Source: Planctomycetaceae bacterium (GTDB taxonomy: Bacteria > Planctomycetota > Planctomycetia > Planctomycetales > Planctomycetaceae). Taken from it: DNA of 64,000 nt. Below are positions 16,917-26,022 of this stretch, in pieces; positions within the stretch are counted from its first letter, which is position 1; each line of letters starts with the position of its first letter. Both the position numbers and the translations under genes were made by a program. The notes beneath the pieces were generated by a model. It saw nothing but the letters and a program-made list of their open reading frames with translations. It searched no databases and was not told the DNA's origin. Location: positions 186,001 through 250,000 of the forward strand of contig JAWKUA010000009.1 in the NCBI GenBank assembly GCA_041398785.1, read 5' to 3'.

Positions 16917-17696
16917 ATGTTGAAGATGAATCGATGGATTTGTGGTTCCGGCCTCATGGCCCGGATTCGGACATTTGAATCTGGCCCACGGTTGATGGGA
17001 GTCATCATGGCCTCATTCCTGATCGCGGGTTCGTCCGGAATGGCCGTCGCACAGCACCACGGCGGAGGCGGAGGAGGACACGGTGGTGGAGGACACGGCG
17101 GCGGCGGTCACGGCGGCGGTTTTGGAGGCGGCGGCCACCACGGCGGCATGGGAGGCGGAGGGATCGGCGGCGGTCACCACGGCGGAATCGGTGGTGGCGG
17201 CTACGGAGGCGGTCATCACATTGGAGGCGGCGGCGGATACTATGGAGGAAGCCGCGGGTACTATGGCGGCCGCGTTGGCGGAACCAGCCTGTACATCGGC
17301 GGACTCTTCGGGTCTCCCTATTACTACGGCGGGCTGGGTGGGTATGGCTATGGCTACGGCTATCCGTCCTACTATTCCGGATATCGGAGCCCGCTTTACG
17401 GATCGTCGGCTGCCTATTATTCGACGGTGCCGAACTACACTGTCCAGAACTACATAACTCCCGCCCCCGTTGTTGTGCAGCCGCCGGCAGTCAACGTCGT
17501 TCCTGATCCCACGTTGCCGTCCGCATTGCCGAACGCCGGCGCCGCACCGGGAGACCTGCGACCGGGGATGGTGTTGCCGGACGGAGCGGTTGTGGTTTCC
17601 GTCGGTCCTCTGCAGCCGGTCGGAACGGGAACGACAACGTCCGACCCGACGACGCCCGCTCCTCCGACGGAACTGGCCCCGATTCCGAATCCGTAA
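16917..17696 (+). CDS. Secreted Gly/His/Tyr-rich low-complexity protein
   Basis: About 259 residues. A hydrophobic signal segment (MASFLIAGSSGMAVA, roughly 32-46) is followed by a long run of GGGGHGGGG-type repeats with interspersed His, then a Tyr/Gly-rich tract, and a Pro/Thr/Val-rich C-terminal third ending in many Pro. No enzymatic domain is visible. The composition suggests a cell-surface, matrix or metal-binding structural protein. The frame is open upstream to 16455, but ATG 16917 gives a sensible leader. The protein at 36826-37191 has a similar composition. Confidence 0.7.
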   Translation: MLKMNRWICGSGLMARIRTFESGPRLMGVIMASFLIAGSSGMAVAQHHGGGGGGHGGGGHGGGGHGGGFGGGGHHGGMGGGGIGGGHHGGIGGGGYGGGHHIGGGGGYYGGSRGYYGGRVGGTSLYIGGLFGSPYYYGGLGGYGYGYGYPSYYSGYRSPLYGSSAAYYSTVPNYTVQNYITPAPVVVQPPAVNVVPDPTLPSALPNAGAAPGDLRPGMVLPDGAVVVSVGPLQPVGTGTTTSDPTTPAPPTELAPIPNP

Positions 17697-17721
17697 TTCC
17701 GGCAAGGCACAATTGAGCAGC

Positions 17722-17754
17722 GAAGCAGGCCGGACAAACTGTTCGGCCTACTTC
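17722..17754. terminator. Hairpin between convergent genes
   Basis: Inverted repeat GAAGCAGGCCG (17722-17732) and CGGCCTACTTC (17744-17754), ten of eleven positions paired, with an 11-base loop. It overlaps the last codon of the minus-strand gene. There is no U-tract, so this may end transcription only weakly. Confidence 0.4.
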
Positions 17755-19163
17755 TGCAAGTCGGCCTTCTGGACATCAACGTCCCACCACCAGGAATTGG
17801 GTTCCGCATTCATCGCGGGCATCTTCAGGTCATCACGAATGGTCAGCCGGTCGCGATTCACCACGCTGGCCGGCACCATCGTGATGCCTCCGCCGACCAG
17901 CCCGATCATCAACTGACCTGCCGTAAACCGAACATTGACCTGCGACGGAACCTGCTCCGCGACGCTGTATTGGTGCAGCGTCAGACGCTGGTCATCCAGA
18001 AACAGGTCGGCGGTCCAGTCGATCCGTTCGGCAAGGCGGTAAGTTCGGATCAAAGCGGCCGCGACGGCCAGGTCGAACTGATTCTGCAGCACCGCCATCG
18101 ACGGAACTCGCTCGCAAAGTTCCTCCATTTTCTCGTTGAACTGACGTGTGAATTTTTCATTGCTGGCCGTGGAATCCGGCGCGTCTTTGCGATTTCCTGC
18201 GGCATCGACCAGTTCATCCTGCGACATCAACTGCAGCCGCGGACCCGTCATGTGGAAGGCAGTTTCGTCCGGACTGGCCTCCAGTGATTCGTAGCGGGCA
18301 GTAAACCACCAGCGGCGCATCATGTTTCCATAAATCGTGGCCATTGCCAGGTAGCTGCGGAAACCGCGCACGCGAGGCGAATCCAGCCCCAGCGTCAGTC
18401 GCTTAAGCTGATAGTCGGCTTCCACGAATGAGGCTGCTGTCTGCGACGAAGGCGGGACTCCAAAAATCGACACGTTCCACATTCCCAGAATGTTGGCCAC
18501 TTCCAGAAAACGAGCCTTCGCGACTTCCACGGTCACCGGATCCGAATTTGACTGAAGCCATGCCTGAGCACGGGCGAGTCTGTCCGGATCCGGGTCAAAC
18601 GAACAGCCGATCGTGTTGTGAGCATTCTTCAGCCGCAGCATCACCAGCAGATCCGTCAGCGTCAGAACCGGCCGACCGGATTCCGTTCCGACAACGCGCC
18701 CGTTGTCGGTCGTCCCGAAGCCTTCAGCCGGACCAGCGATCACCAGGTCGCTGGATTCAGGATCAAGAAATACGTATTCCACCCGGGTCAGGCCGGCCAG
18801 ATACAGAATCTCCGTCGGCAGTGGTTGTTCCGCATCCAGTCGCCGGCGGCATTCTTCTTCGAGCCGCACCAGCGACACCATCCGCATGGCGCTGACCGTG
18901 TTGATTTCCGCGGACAGGTATCGACTTGCCAGCGCGCGAAGGCGCTTCTGCTGCAGACGTCCCGGCTGCGGAACAATCGTAGCACCGGCCACGACACCTT
19001 CCGGACTGATCAGGATTCCTCCGGGAGGCTGGTTACCCTGATTTCCGCCACCCTGATTGGCTCCTCCCTGATTTCCGCCTCCCTGGTTCTGCGCGACGGC
19101 TGCCGGGACAAGAAGGCTCGCGACGGCAGCTAGCTTGACCACGGCGGAAAGAATGCTTCGCAT
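17748..19163 (-). CDS. Secreted protein of unknown function with an N/Q/G-rich N-terminus
   Basis: About 471 residues with a Sec signal peptide (SAVVKLAAVASLLVPAAVAQ), then a short NQGG-type repeat tract (QGGGNQGGANQGG) and a long globular region. The globular part is mixed alpha/beta, with DPESSDLVIAGPAEGF and the VTVEVAKARF stretch, and its last 100 residues contain LTLHQYSVAEQVPSQVNVR. It matches no family I know and is probably planctomycete-specific. The ATG at 19163 is chosen because it starts directly before the signal peptide; the frame is open 17 codons upstream. It is convergent with the Gly/His-rich gene. Confidence 0.78.
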   Translation of the reverse strand: MRSILSAVVKLAAVASLLVPAAVAQNQGGGNQGGANQGGGNQGNQPPGGILISPEGVVAGATIVPQPGRLQQKRLRALASRYLSAEINTVSAMRMVSLVRLEEECRRRLDAEQPLPTEILYLAGLTRVEYVFLDPESSDLVIAGPAEGFGTTDNGRVVGTESGRPVLTLTDLLVMLRLKNAHNTIGCSFDPDPDRLARAQAWLQSNSDPVTVEVAKARFLEVANILGMWNVSIFGVPPSSQTAASFVEADYQLKRLTLGLDSPRVRGFRSYLAMATIYGNMMRRWWFTARYESLEASPDETAFHMTGPRLQLMSQDELVDAAGNRKDAPDSTASNEKFTRQFNEKMEELCERVPSMAVLQNQFDLAVAAALIRTYRLAERIDWTADLFLDDQRLTLHQYSVAEQVPSQVNVRFTAGQLMIGLVGGGITMVPASVVNRDRLTIRDDLKMPAMNAEPNSWWWDVDVQKADLQK

Positions 19164-19446
19164 CGAATCATCTCCTGAGGAAGCGAGATCAGACTCGTTT
19201 GTTGGTCCGTGCATTCTATACTGGCCGCGGCGGACGCCGATACTCTTCGCTCTTCTTGCTCCCGCGAGCCCGAATGTCTCATTCTGCCCCGCGCGCGTTG
19301 GGTCTCCGACGACTGGAATTTCCGGCAGCGATCAGCGTTTGCCTCGAAACGCCGGCGGAATTCCGCATACACTCCGCACGGAATTGATGTGCCGGAAGGC
19401 AGTTCCACGGCATTAGGTGACATTCGCTTCTTGAAGATTAACGAAC

Positions 19447-20229
19447 ATGAAATTCGCAGGAAAAAACGCTCTGGTCACCGGGTCATCCAAGGGCATCGGC
19501 CGCGCGATCGCGGTTGAACTCGCCCGCGGCGGAGCCAACGTCGCCATCAACTGCCATTCCAGCAAAGATCAGGCGGAGGCTGTCGCAAAGGACATCCGGG
19601 CGATGGGACGAAAGGCGATCGTCATCGCAGCCGATGTTGCGGATCAGTCGGCCGTGGAAGGCATGGTGGCGGAGACAGTACGCGAGTTCGGCAGTCTGGA
19701 CGTGTTCGTCTCCAATGCCGTTTACAGCGACCGGGAACTGATGGTTACCGCCGACATGGATGGCTTTCGCAGAACCGTTGACGTCTGCATGTGGGGCGCG
19801 TTTTACGGTGTCCGCGCGTCGGCTCAGCAGATGGTGAAGCAGGGCAGCGGAGGATCCATCTGCGTCGTCAGTTCGCCGCACGCGGTTCTGGCGATCCCGA
19901 CAGCGATGGCCTACAACATGTCGAAGGCAGCCATCGACCACATGGCCCGCACCGCCGCCATCGAACTTGTGAAACACCGCATTCGAGTCAACGTGTTTCA
20001 TCCCGGCTGGATCGATACTCCGGGCGAACGCAAATTCTTCACCGAAGAACAGATCGAAAGCGGTGCAAAGGGTTTGCCGATGGGCCGCATGGGAACGCCG
20101 GAAGAAATGGCCGGCGGAGTCTGTTTTCTGCTCAGCGACGACGCGGCCTATATGACGGGTTCCACGATGACGATGGACGGCGGAGTCGGGTTGCCGTGGT
20201 GGTCCAACCGCGCGGAAGGCAAGATGTAA
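19447..20229 (+). CDS. SDR family oxidoreductase (FabG-like)
   Basis: A classical short-chain dehydrogenase of 260 residues. The coenzyme motif TGSSKGIG lies at 11-18 and FVSNAVY replaces the usual NNAG. SSPHAV carries the catalytic Ser and YNMSK the Tyr-x3-Lys pair. The end GSTMTMDGGVGLPWW is typical of glucose-dehydrogenase-like members. It is NAD(P)-dependent; the substrate cannot be assigned, and a 3-oxoacyl-ACP or sugar dehydrogenase role is possible. It stands alone about 100 bases before the DUF1552 gene, and co-transcription is possible. Confidence 0.9.
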   Translation: MKFAGKNALVTGSSKGIGRAIAVELARGGANVAINCHSSKDQAEAVAKDIRAMGRKAIVIAADVADQSAVEGMVAETVREFGSLDVFVSNAVYSDRELMVTADMDGFRRTVDVCMWGAFYGVRASAQQMVKQGSGGSICVVSSPHAVLAIPTAMAYNMSKAAIDHMARTAAIELVKHRIRVNVFHPGWIDTPGERKFFTEEQIESGAKGLPMGRMGTPEEMAGGVCFLLSDDAAYMTGSTMTMDGGVGLPWWSNRAEGKM

Positions 20230-20326
20230 TTCACTCCGCCGCGAACATTGAACTCCTCTGGAGATCACCGCAGCGAACTGTCAGAATGACACCGTACCTG
20301 TTCGCCGCGTTCCGGAGACCGGACTC

Positions 20327-22006
20327 GTGAGAAACACTCGTCTGCATCGCCGCACCCTGCTGAAAGGGGGCGGAACCGTAACGATCGGGCTGCCGCTGCT
20401 GGAAGAAATGATCCCTGCTTCGGCGCTTGCGGCGTCTTCCGCCCCGAACATCGCGGTGCGGGCGTTCAACGTGTTTTTCGGTCTGGGAATCCCCGCACCG
20501 CTGCAAACGGAAGGTTTCGACGGCGTTCTGGAACCCCTGACGCCGCTCCGCGACAAGCTGCTGATCATGCGCGGCATCGATCATGTGCGGTGCGACGAAG
20601 CCGGAATCAATGCGCACTTCGACGGCGCGTCCGCTGCGTTCACCGCCGAACCGCCACATGGCGAAGCCAAGGCCGGTGGCCCGTCCATCGACCAGGTCAT
20701 CCGCCACACTCACTACCCGGACGGTCTGCCGGCAGGAATGGTGCCGACACTGGTGGCGGGCACGTTCTTTCGAAGATCGCGCGTCAGCCGGTACGTTCAC
20801 AGTTACGGCATGGACGGCACGGTAGCCGCAACGATGCAGGAACGCCCGCGCGATCTGTTCGAACGCGTCTTCGGTTTTCTTGGAACGGACACGGACGAGA
20901 TCGATACGCGACGCCTGCGACTGCGCCGCAGCGTGCTGGATTCCATTGTCGAACAGTACCGTTTCTACACCGGCGAAAACTCGCCGCTGGGATCGGCTTC
21001 AAAGACGCGCGTTGCCGAACATCTGGATCGAATTCGCGAATTCGAACAGCGTGCGTTCGCGATGACAGAGCGCCCGGAAGGTGCTCCGGAAGCGCCGCCC
21101 GAATCGAAACTCGCTCATGGAGGACAGGCCGACCCCGGCGGTGAAGGTATCGACATGCCGCTTGCCGACCTGGTCGCGGAATGGAGACTTCTGGCCGATC
21201 TGTATGCTCTGGCAATTCAGATGGACCGCGTGCGGTTCGGTTCAATTACGTTTCTGGCCGCCGGCGAACGGCTGCGAATCACCGGCGACTATGAATACAA
21301 CGGCAGAATGATCCACATCTTCGATGACGCCCGGCAGCTCAACGCCTCCGGATCCGCCGGCTGCAGCCACGAATGGTGGCACCGCTTCAATGAAAAGAAA
21401 TCGAACGAACAACTGCGAGCTCACGCGCACATGAAGATGCGCGAAGTGGCCTACTTTCTTCAGTTGCTGGACGGCCCCAACAGCGTGGAAGCAAACGGGC
21501 GAACGATTCTGGAAAACTCGCTGTTCACGGTGTCGACGGAATCCGGCGACGGACGTCACAACGACGTCAAGCGGGAACTGTCCGGCGTCTTCCACGCCAT
21601 CACCAGCGCAAACGGGCGATTCCGTACCGGTCAGATCGTCGACGTCGGCAGCGAAGGTATCGACGTCTACAACTCGATGCTTTCGGCAATGGAAGCCGGG
21701 CACAGACTGGGGCCTGCGGATCGTCCGGCCGTCGCGGTGGATTCCATTCTCGCGCTGAACAGCTCGCTTCGACGGGATTGGTTTCGCCTTGCCCGCGGCA
21801 GAGCAGCGCACTGTCGGCATGGGAGGCAGGAACACGTCGGAACAGGAGAGTCCGCAGCGGGACAACACGTCGCGGCCAAACGCGAACCGGCGGGGCAGGG
21901 TACTACAGCCGGAAACGAAATGTCTCAAAGAAGTAGCGTTTGCCCCAGTCCCACGCCGTTCGATGGGAGACCAGAAACCGGGCATTGCCTCTCATTCCGG
22001 GTTTAA
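20327..22006 (+). CDS. DUF1552 domain protein with Tat signal
   Basis: A 559-residue member of the planctomycete/myxobacterial DUF1552 family, secreted by the Tat route (HRRTLLKGGG near residue 8). The family body runs to about residue 476, ending in GIDVYNSMLSAMEAGHRLGPADR, which is the usual family end. The remaining roughly 83 residues are Arg/Gly-rich, look out of frame, and overlap the 3' end of the convergent M50 gene by 104 bases. A TGA at 21756-21758 in another frame suggests a single-base indel or lost stop. The start is GTG. DUF1552 proteins are usually paired with DUF1592/DUF1588 cytochrome-type partners; none is adjacent. Function unknown. Confidence 0.88.
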   Translation: MRNTRLHRRTLLKGGGTVTIGLPLLEEMIPASALAASSAPNIAVRAFNVFFGLGIPAPLQTEGFDGVLEPLTPLRDKLLIMRGIDHVRCDEAGINAHFDGASAAFTAEPPHGEAKAGGPSIDQVIRHTHYPDGLPAGMVPTLVAGTFFRRSRVSRYVHSYGMDGTVAATMQERPRDLFERVFGFLGTDTDEIDTRRLRLRRSVLDSIVEQYRFYTGENSPLGSASKTRVAEHLDRIREFEQRAFAMTERPEGAPEAPPESKLAHGGQADPGGEGIDMPLADLVAEWRLLADLYALAIQMDRVRFGSITFLAAGERLRITGDYEYNGRMIHIFDDARQLNASGSAGCSHEWWHRFNEKKSNEQLRAHAHMKMREVAYFLQLLDGPNSVEANGRTILENSLFTVSTESGDGRHNDVKRELSGVFHAITSANGRFRTGQIVDVGSEGIDVYNSMLSAMEAGHRLGPADRPAVAVDSILALNSSLRRDWFRLARGRAAHCRHGRQEHVGTGESAAGQHVAAKREPAGQGTTAGNEMSQRSSVCPSPTPFDGRPETGHCLSFRV

Positions 22007-24324
22007 TCAGGAAGTCGTCACCCGTGCTTTCCGGATGGTCGAAATGCATCTCGACGGTTGCCCGAAACACCTTACTGGCCAGCTTTTTCCTGTCCCTGCT
22101 GGCCAGGCGTGGTGGCCAGCGGACCGCCGTGCTTTGTTGTCGCGCCTCCGGTGCGACTTCTTCGCCCCGCGGTGAAATGACGGTCACGGGAGCGGTGTAG
22201 GTGATGTCCGGAAGGTGGTCCAGCTTCAGTTCGACTTCCATCTGATCCTGCAGGTCGTCCCGGTCCCCCTGGTCAATATACAGCACGGCCTGGATCTGAT
22301 CCGTGGGAGCGATGCTGAGCAGTTCGGTCCCCTGTTCAACGAAGCAGTGTTCGTTTTCCGGATCCAGCGGAGTGCCGTGCCAGCGGTTGAGCCGGGTGTA
22401 GTTGATTTCGTCCCGCTGAGGTTCCGGAACCCGGTTGGCGGCAACAACGCGGCCATCCTTCGGGCGCGCGAATCACGCGTGTGGTCATCAGCCGGACCTT
22501 TTCGGTCATGATGCCGTCCAGCACAAACATCTCTTCCACAGCTTCCGCCACGCGAGCCGTCATATCCTTTCTGACACGACCTTCCGCACTGCGATAGGCA
22601 ACAGCCGCTTCGTACTGCCCGCCACTGGCGAGCCGCCTTTCGCAGCTCATCCAGGTTCTGAAGTCCTTCCGCGTCTTCCAGAATCGCCAGCACCTGGCCT
22701 TCTTGCACGAAGTCACCGGGGCGCACCATGCGGGAATACTTCTTCGGAGCCGTTCGGTCAGGCTCACAGGCACCTGTCCGAATTCCTCTTCAGCGGCCCG
22801 CCAGGAAATGCCGGCAAAGGATTCCTTCTGGATGTCCGCAAGCTGCTGGTAGCGTTCCCGGTAGTCGTCGGGAGTCATCAGCTTGCCATTGAAGTAAGAC
22901 GTGACGTGAACAACATCCTTCGGTTCCATGTAAAACGGCTTCGTTGTGCCAGGAATCGGGATCGTCGCGGCCGCGTAGGCGACCGCCGCCAGCACGGACA
23001 GCGTAAATGCGATCTTGATCTTGTTCATGGGTTCCAGTCTCGGCGTTACCAGAATCTGATAAATGTTCCGGAACATTGCGAAGAAGATGCCAGCCATGGA
23101 AAACACCATCAGCGTGATGCCCAGGCTCTGCAGATCATAGGGCTTCAGGACGGTGTACAGGAACAGGCTGATTGAAACCAAAATTACCCAGCGGTAGCAC
23201 CAGGCGGCAATCGCGTAGGTCACAAACCAGGCTTTTCCGGTCTCCGGCATGAAGGGGTCCGGCCGGCTTTCGATGCCCAGACAATACCAGGAAAACGCTT
23301 CCCGCAGCATCTTGTCCGACTTCGCCCGAAGATTGGGGATCTCCAGGAAGTCGCTCATCATGTAGTAACCGTCGAACCGCATCAGCGGATTGGCATTGAA
23401 GATGACCGTTGTGATCGTCGTGACGAAAAAGATGTTCAGCGCCAGGTGGTGAAGCATTCCCGGCCTGGTGAACCACCAGACATAGATGGCGATCGCCGAC
23501 AGGATCACTTCGATGTACATCCCCGCCGCACCGATGATGATCCGGTGCCACTTGTTTTTCATCATCCACGAGTCTGTGACATCGCAGTACAGGCAGGGGC
23601 TGAAGACCAGCAGCATGACACCCATTTCGTGGCATTCGCTGCCGAAGTGGTGGCAACTGAGTCCGTGGCCGAATTCATGAATGATCTTGGCAATGCCCAG
23701 CGTCACCCACAAATAGATCAGGTTGGGCCAGCCAAAGAAGCTCTGAAATTCCGGCAGGCGGCTCTGGAATTCGTCCAGGTTAGCTCCCAGCAGCAGCCAC
23801 GCGCTGATGGTGAATGCGACACAGCCATAGACGACCGGTTTCCAGAACATGAACTTCAGGAACGGATAAATCCACTGCAGTGTGCGTTCCGGGTCCCAGC
23901 CGGGCAGCCGCAGATACATCAGGCTCATCAGCGTCTGCTTGAGTTTCTCGTTTCGTGTCTTGCGACGCTCCCGGACGACGGCACCGCCCTGACCCGGCCG
24001 GTTACTGACCACCAGACCCTTTTTGTGCAGGTCGGTGATGAGCTGCTGAATGTCGCTCAGCGTGACCTGCAGCGTGGGAAACTGCAGCTTCAGATCATCC
24101 CGGACCTGTTCCAGGCTGCGCTTGCCGTCCAGCAGTTCCAGGATCGTGTATTGTTCCACCTGAAGCCGGTGATACTTCAGGGCCACAGGATCCTTGATGA
24201 CCTGGTAGCCGACACCCAGATAGTCAATCTTTGCGACAACCAGGTCCGCTCGGCGCATCAGCGGAATCGGTCGCTGATTGGACGCGACCATTTCGTTCTG
24301 CGTGGCTTCGTTGATGTCAGCCAT
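21903..24324 (-). pseudogene. PqqD-like/M50 metallopeptidase/HlyD fusion, broken by three single-base indels
   Basis: A polytopic membrane protein of about 807 residues if repaired. Residues 45-105 form a PqqD-like winged helix (ILELLDGKRSLEQVRDDL). Then follows a site-2-protease-type M50 domain with the zinc motif HEFGH at 216-220 and ANPLMRFDGYY near 311-321, then more helices, and a C-terminal HlyD/lipoyl-like part. The intact frame runs 24324 to about 22753. A missing base near 22751, an extra base near 22636 and an extra base near 22463 break the HlyD part; correcting them restores APKKYSRMVRPGDFVQEG, RLASGGQYEAA and APKDGRVVAANRVPEP through to the stop at 21903. Members are described as putative peptide zinc metalloproteases (YydH-like). 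Sequencing error is as likely as true decay. Confidence 0.8.
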
Positions 24325-24485
24325 AGTTGACGCCGAGTCTCATCGGATGGTGCGCGATTGGACGCAGGTGTTCCCGTTTGCCGGTCGCGCCTTCTGTGGC
24401 GACGATCAGGAAACGCGGTGGACTGAAAAAAGTGCCGTGACAACCAAACGGCAACCCGTTGGTCACCGAGGTACCATGGCAGCCG

Positions 24486-25505
24486 TCAGTCTCCCAGGAT
24501 TACTGCTCGAACCGGCTGACCGTCCCGCAGCAGTGGTCGCCCTTCCGAATCCTTCCGGTTTTGAATGTGAGCCGTGACTTCCAGCAGCTTGTTGGTGGTC
24601 AGTTCCGGGGAAATCAGGACAACAGTGCCTTCGAACGTGACGTCATCCGCGTCAGGTTTCGAGGACGTGAGCGTTGCCTCCGGCCTGGTGTCGGCATCAC
24701 TTTTCGGCCTGTCCGTGAAGAAGGAATCAGCGTCTCTGCCGTCCGAACGCTGGCTGAGATTCGTGTCGTGGTTGAAACGAACCAGTACAGTATCGCCGAC
24801 CTTGAAGCGGCTCTTGTGAACCTCATCAACATGCACAATGGCTTTCACGACATCGATGTTGACGATCGTCAGGATCGGATCCCCCTGGCGGACGGACTCG
24901 CCCGCGGGATGCACAACATCTGTAACGATCCCGTCGATTTCGGAGTGAACCGTGTATTGCTCAAGCTCCCGCTGCTTGGCCTCAATCTCGACGGACTTCG
25001 TATCGGCCGCCAGCCCGGCAATTTTCCGGTCGTGCATTGCCTTCCTGATTTCCGCGTCTCCCTGCTTCACGTCAAGTTCGGCACGATTGATTTCGGTCGC
25101 TGTGAACACCGGAGCACGGCCGAGTTTTTCCACCTTCTGGTTTGCTTCCAGCCTGACCTGCAGTTCCACCTGAGCAGTGGCATGCTTGACCTTCGCGAAT
25201 TCGACCAGCACATCCGACTCCGCGGCGGCCTTTGCTTCATTGTATTGAGCTTCGATAACGCTCAGTTCACCACGCACGAGCGAATCGTTCAGTCGCACGA
25301 CCAGATCGCCCTTGCGGATGATGTCCCCGACGCGGACGACTTCCTTCAGCGTGCCGGGGATGTCGACGGAGATTTCCAGCGTATCGCGGATCTCTATTCG
25401 CGGAGTCTGCGCCGCAATCGCTTGGGAGCTGGTCCACCGATCAGGCTCCTGTGCAACACTTGTCGTCGCCAGCAACATTGCTGCCGTCAGGAAGTGGATT
25501 CGCAT
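24486..25505 (-). CDS. HlyD-family periplasmic adaptor protein
   Basis: A 339-residue secreted membrane-fusion protein. The signal peptide covers residues 1-19 (FLTAAMLLATTSVAQ). Then come a lipoyl half (VVRVGDIIRKGDLVVRLND), a coiled-coil hairpin from about 75 to 175 rich in Glu, Lys and Ala, the second lipoyl half (SEIDGIVTDVVHPAGESVRQGDP) and a beta-barrel (HVDEVHKSRFKVGDTVLVRF). It lacks an inner-membrane anchor beyond the signal. It lies 161 bases upstream of the PqqD-M50-HlyD gene on the same strand and is probably its partner in one envelope-spanning complex. The frame is open upstream to 25637, but the signal peptide fixes the start at 25505. Confidence 0.88.
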   Translation of the reverse strand: MRIHFLTAAMLLATTSVAQEPDRWTSSQAIAAQTPRIEIRDTLEISVDIPGTLKEVVRVGDIIRKGDLVVRLNDSLVRGELSVIEAQYNEAKAAAESDVLVEFAKVKHATAQVELQVRLEANQKVEKLGRAPVFTATEINRAELDVKQGDAEIRKAMHDRKIAGLAADTKSVEIEAKQRELEQYTVHSEIDGIVTDVVHPAGESVRQGDPILTIVNIDVVKAIVHVDEVHKSRFKVGDTVLVRFNHDTNLSQRSDGRDADSFFTDRPKSDADTRPEATLTSSKPDADDVTFEGTVVLISPELTTNKLLEVTAHIQNRKDSEGRPLLRDGQPVRAVILGD

Positions 25506-26022
25506 CTCAATCCTCGCTGTTTCGGTTCGCGGACTTTCGGTTTTAAGACCGCCATCCACGCTGAAAATTCCTGAAGAATCACGGACAAAACCCGCATTCC
25601 GGCCTACTCCCCGCAGTATCCCGACAGGGAAACGCAAAGCAAGGCCGTGACCATCGCATTCGCCCGGTCACCGCAAACTGACGGCACGACACCGCAAACT
25701 TCCGGAACTGCCTCCGCTGCCGGATTTGCCCGACAAGGCGCATTTCGCGCGGCGGACACGTATGATGTCTTCTCAGTAAACCTCGTTTCCATGTAAGGTT
25801 CGTGATCGGTCGATTGTCAACGATGAGCCAGAATCCATTGCCGTCTGCGGCATTCGTGGCCGGCAGATCCTGCCGGTATGTGTCGATTCTGTGAACGGTT
25901 GCCATCGGCGCCCGACATTCCATGGAATGCGGTCGCTCCTGCGGCTGACGTTTCGCGGAACTGTCGGCATCCTCGTGATTGCTGTCTGCAATCGGCTCGC
26001 CCTGCCCATCGGAAGCCCTGCC
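25506..26022. other. Divergent intergenic region with a 14-bp palindrome
   Basis: About 517 bases between the HlyD adaptor (minus) and the DsbD-like gene (plus). No convincing ORF is present. It holds a perfect palindrome CATTCCATGGAATG at 25916-25929 and a small hairpin CCGGCAG/CTGCCGG at 25860-25876. The palindrome is a candidate operator for a dimeric regulator. Confidence 0.45.

Noticed and set aside
22226..22729. A separate 167-codon HlyD fragment gene
   Set aside because: Only its first part is HlyD-like; the rest is out of frame. It is a piece of the frameshifted M50-HlyD gene.
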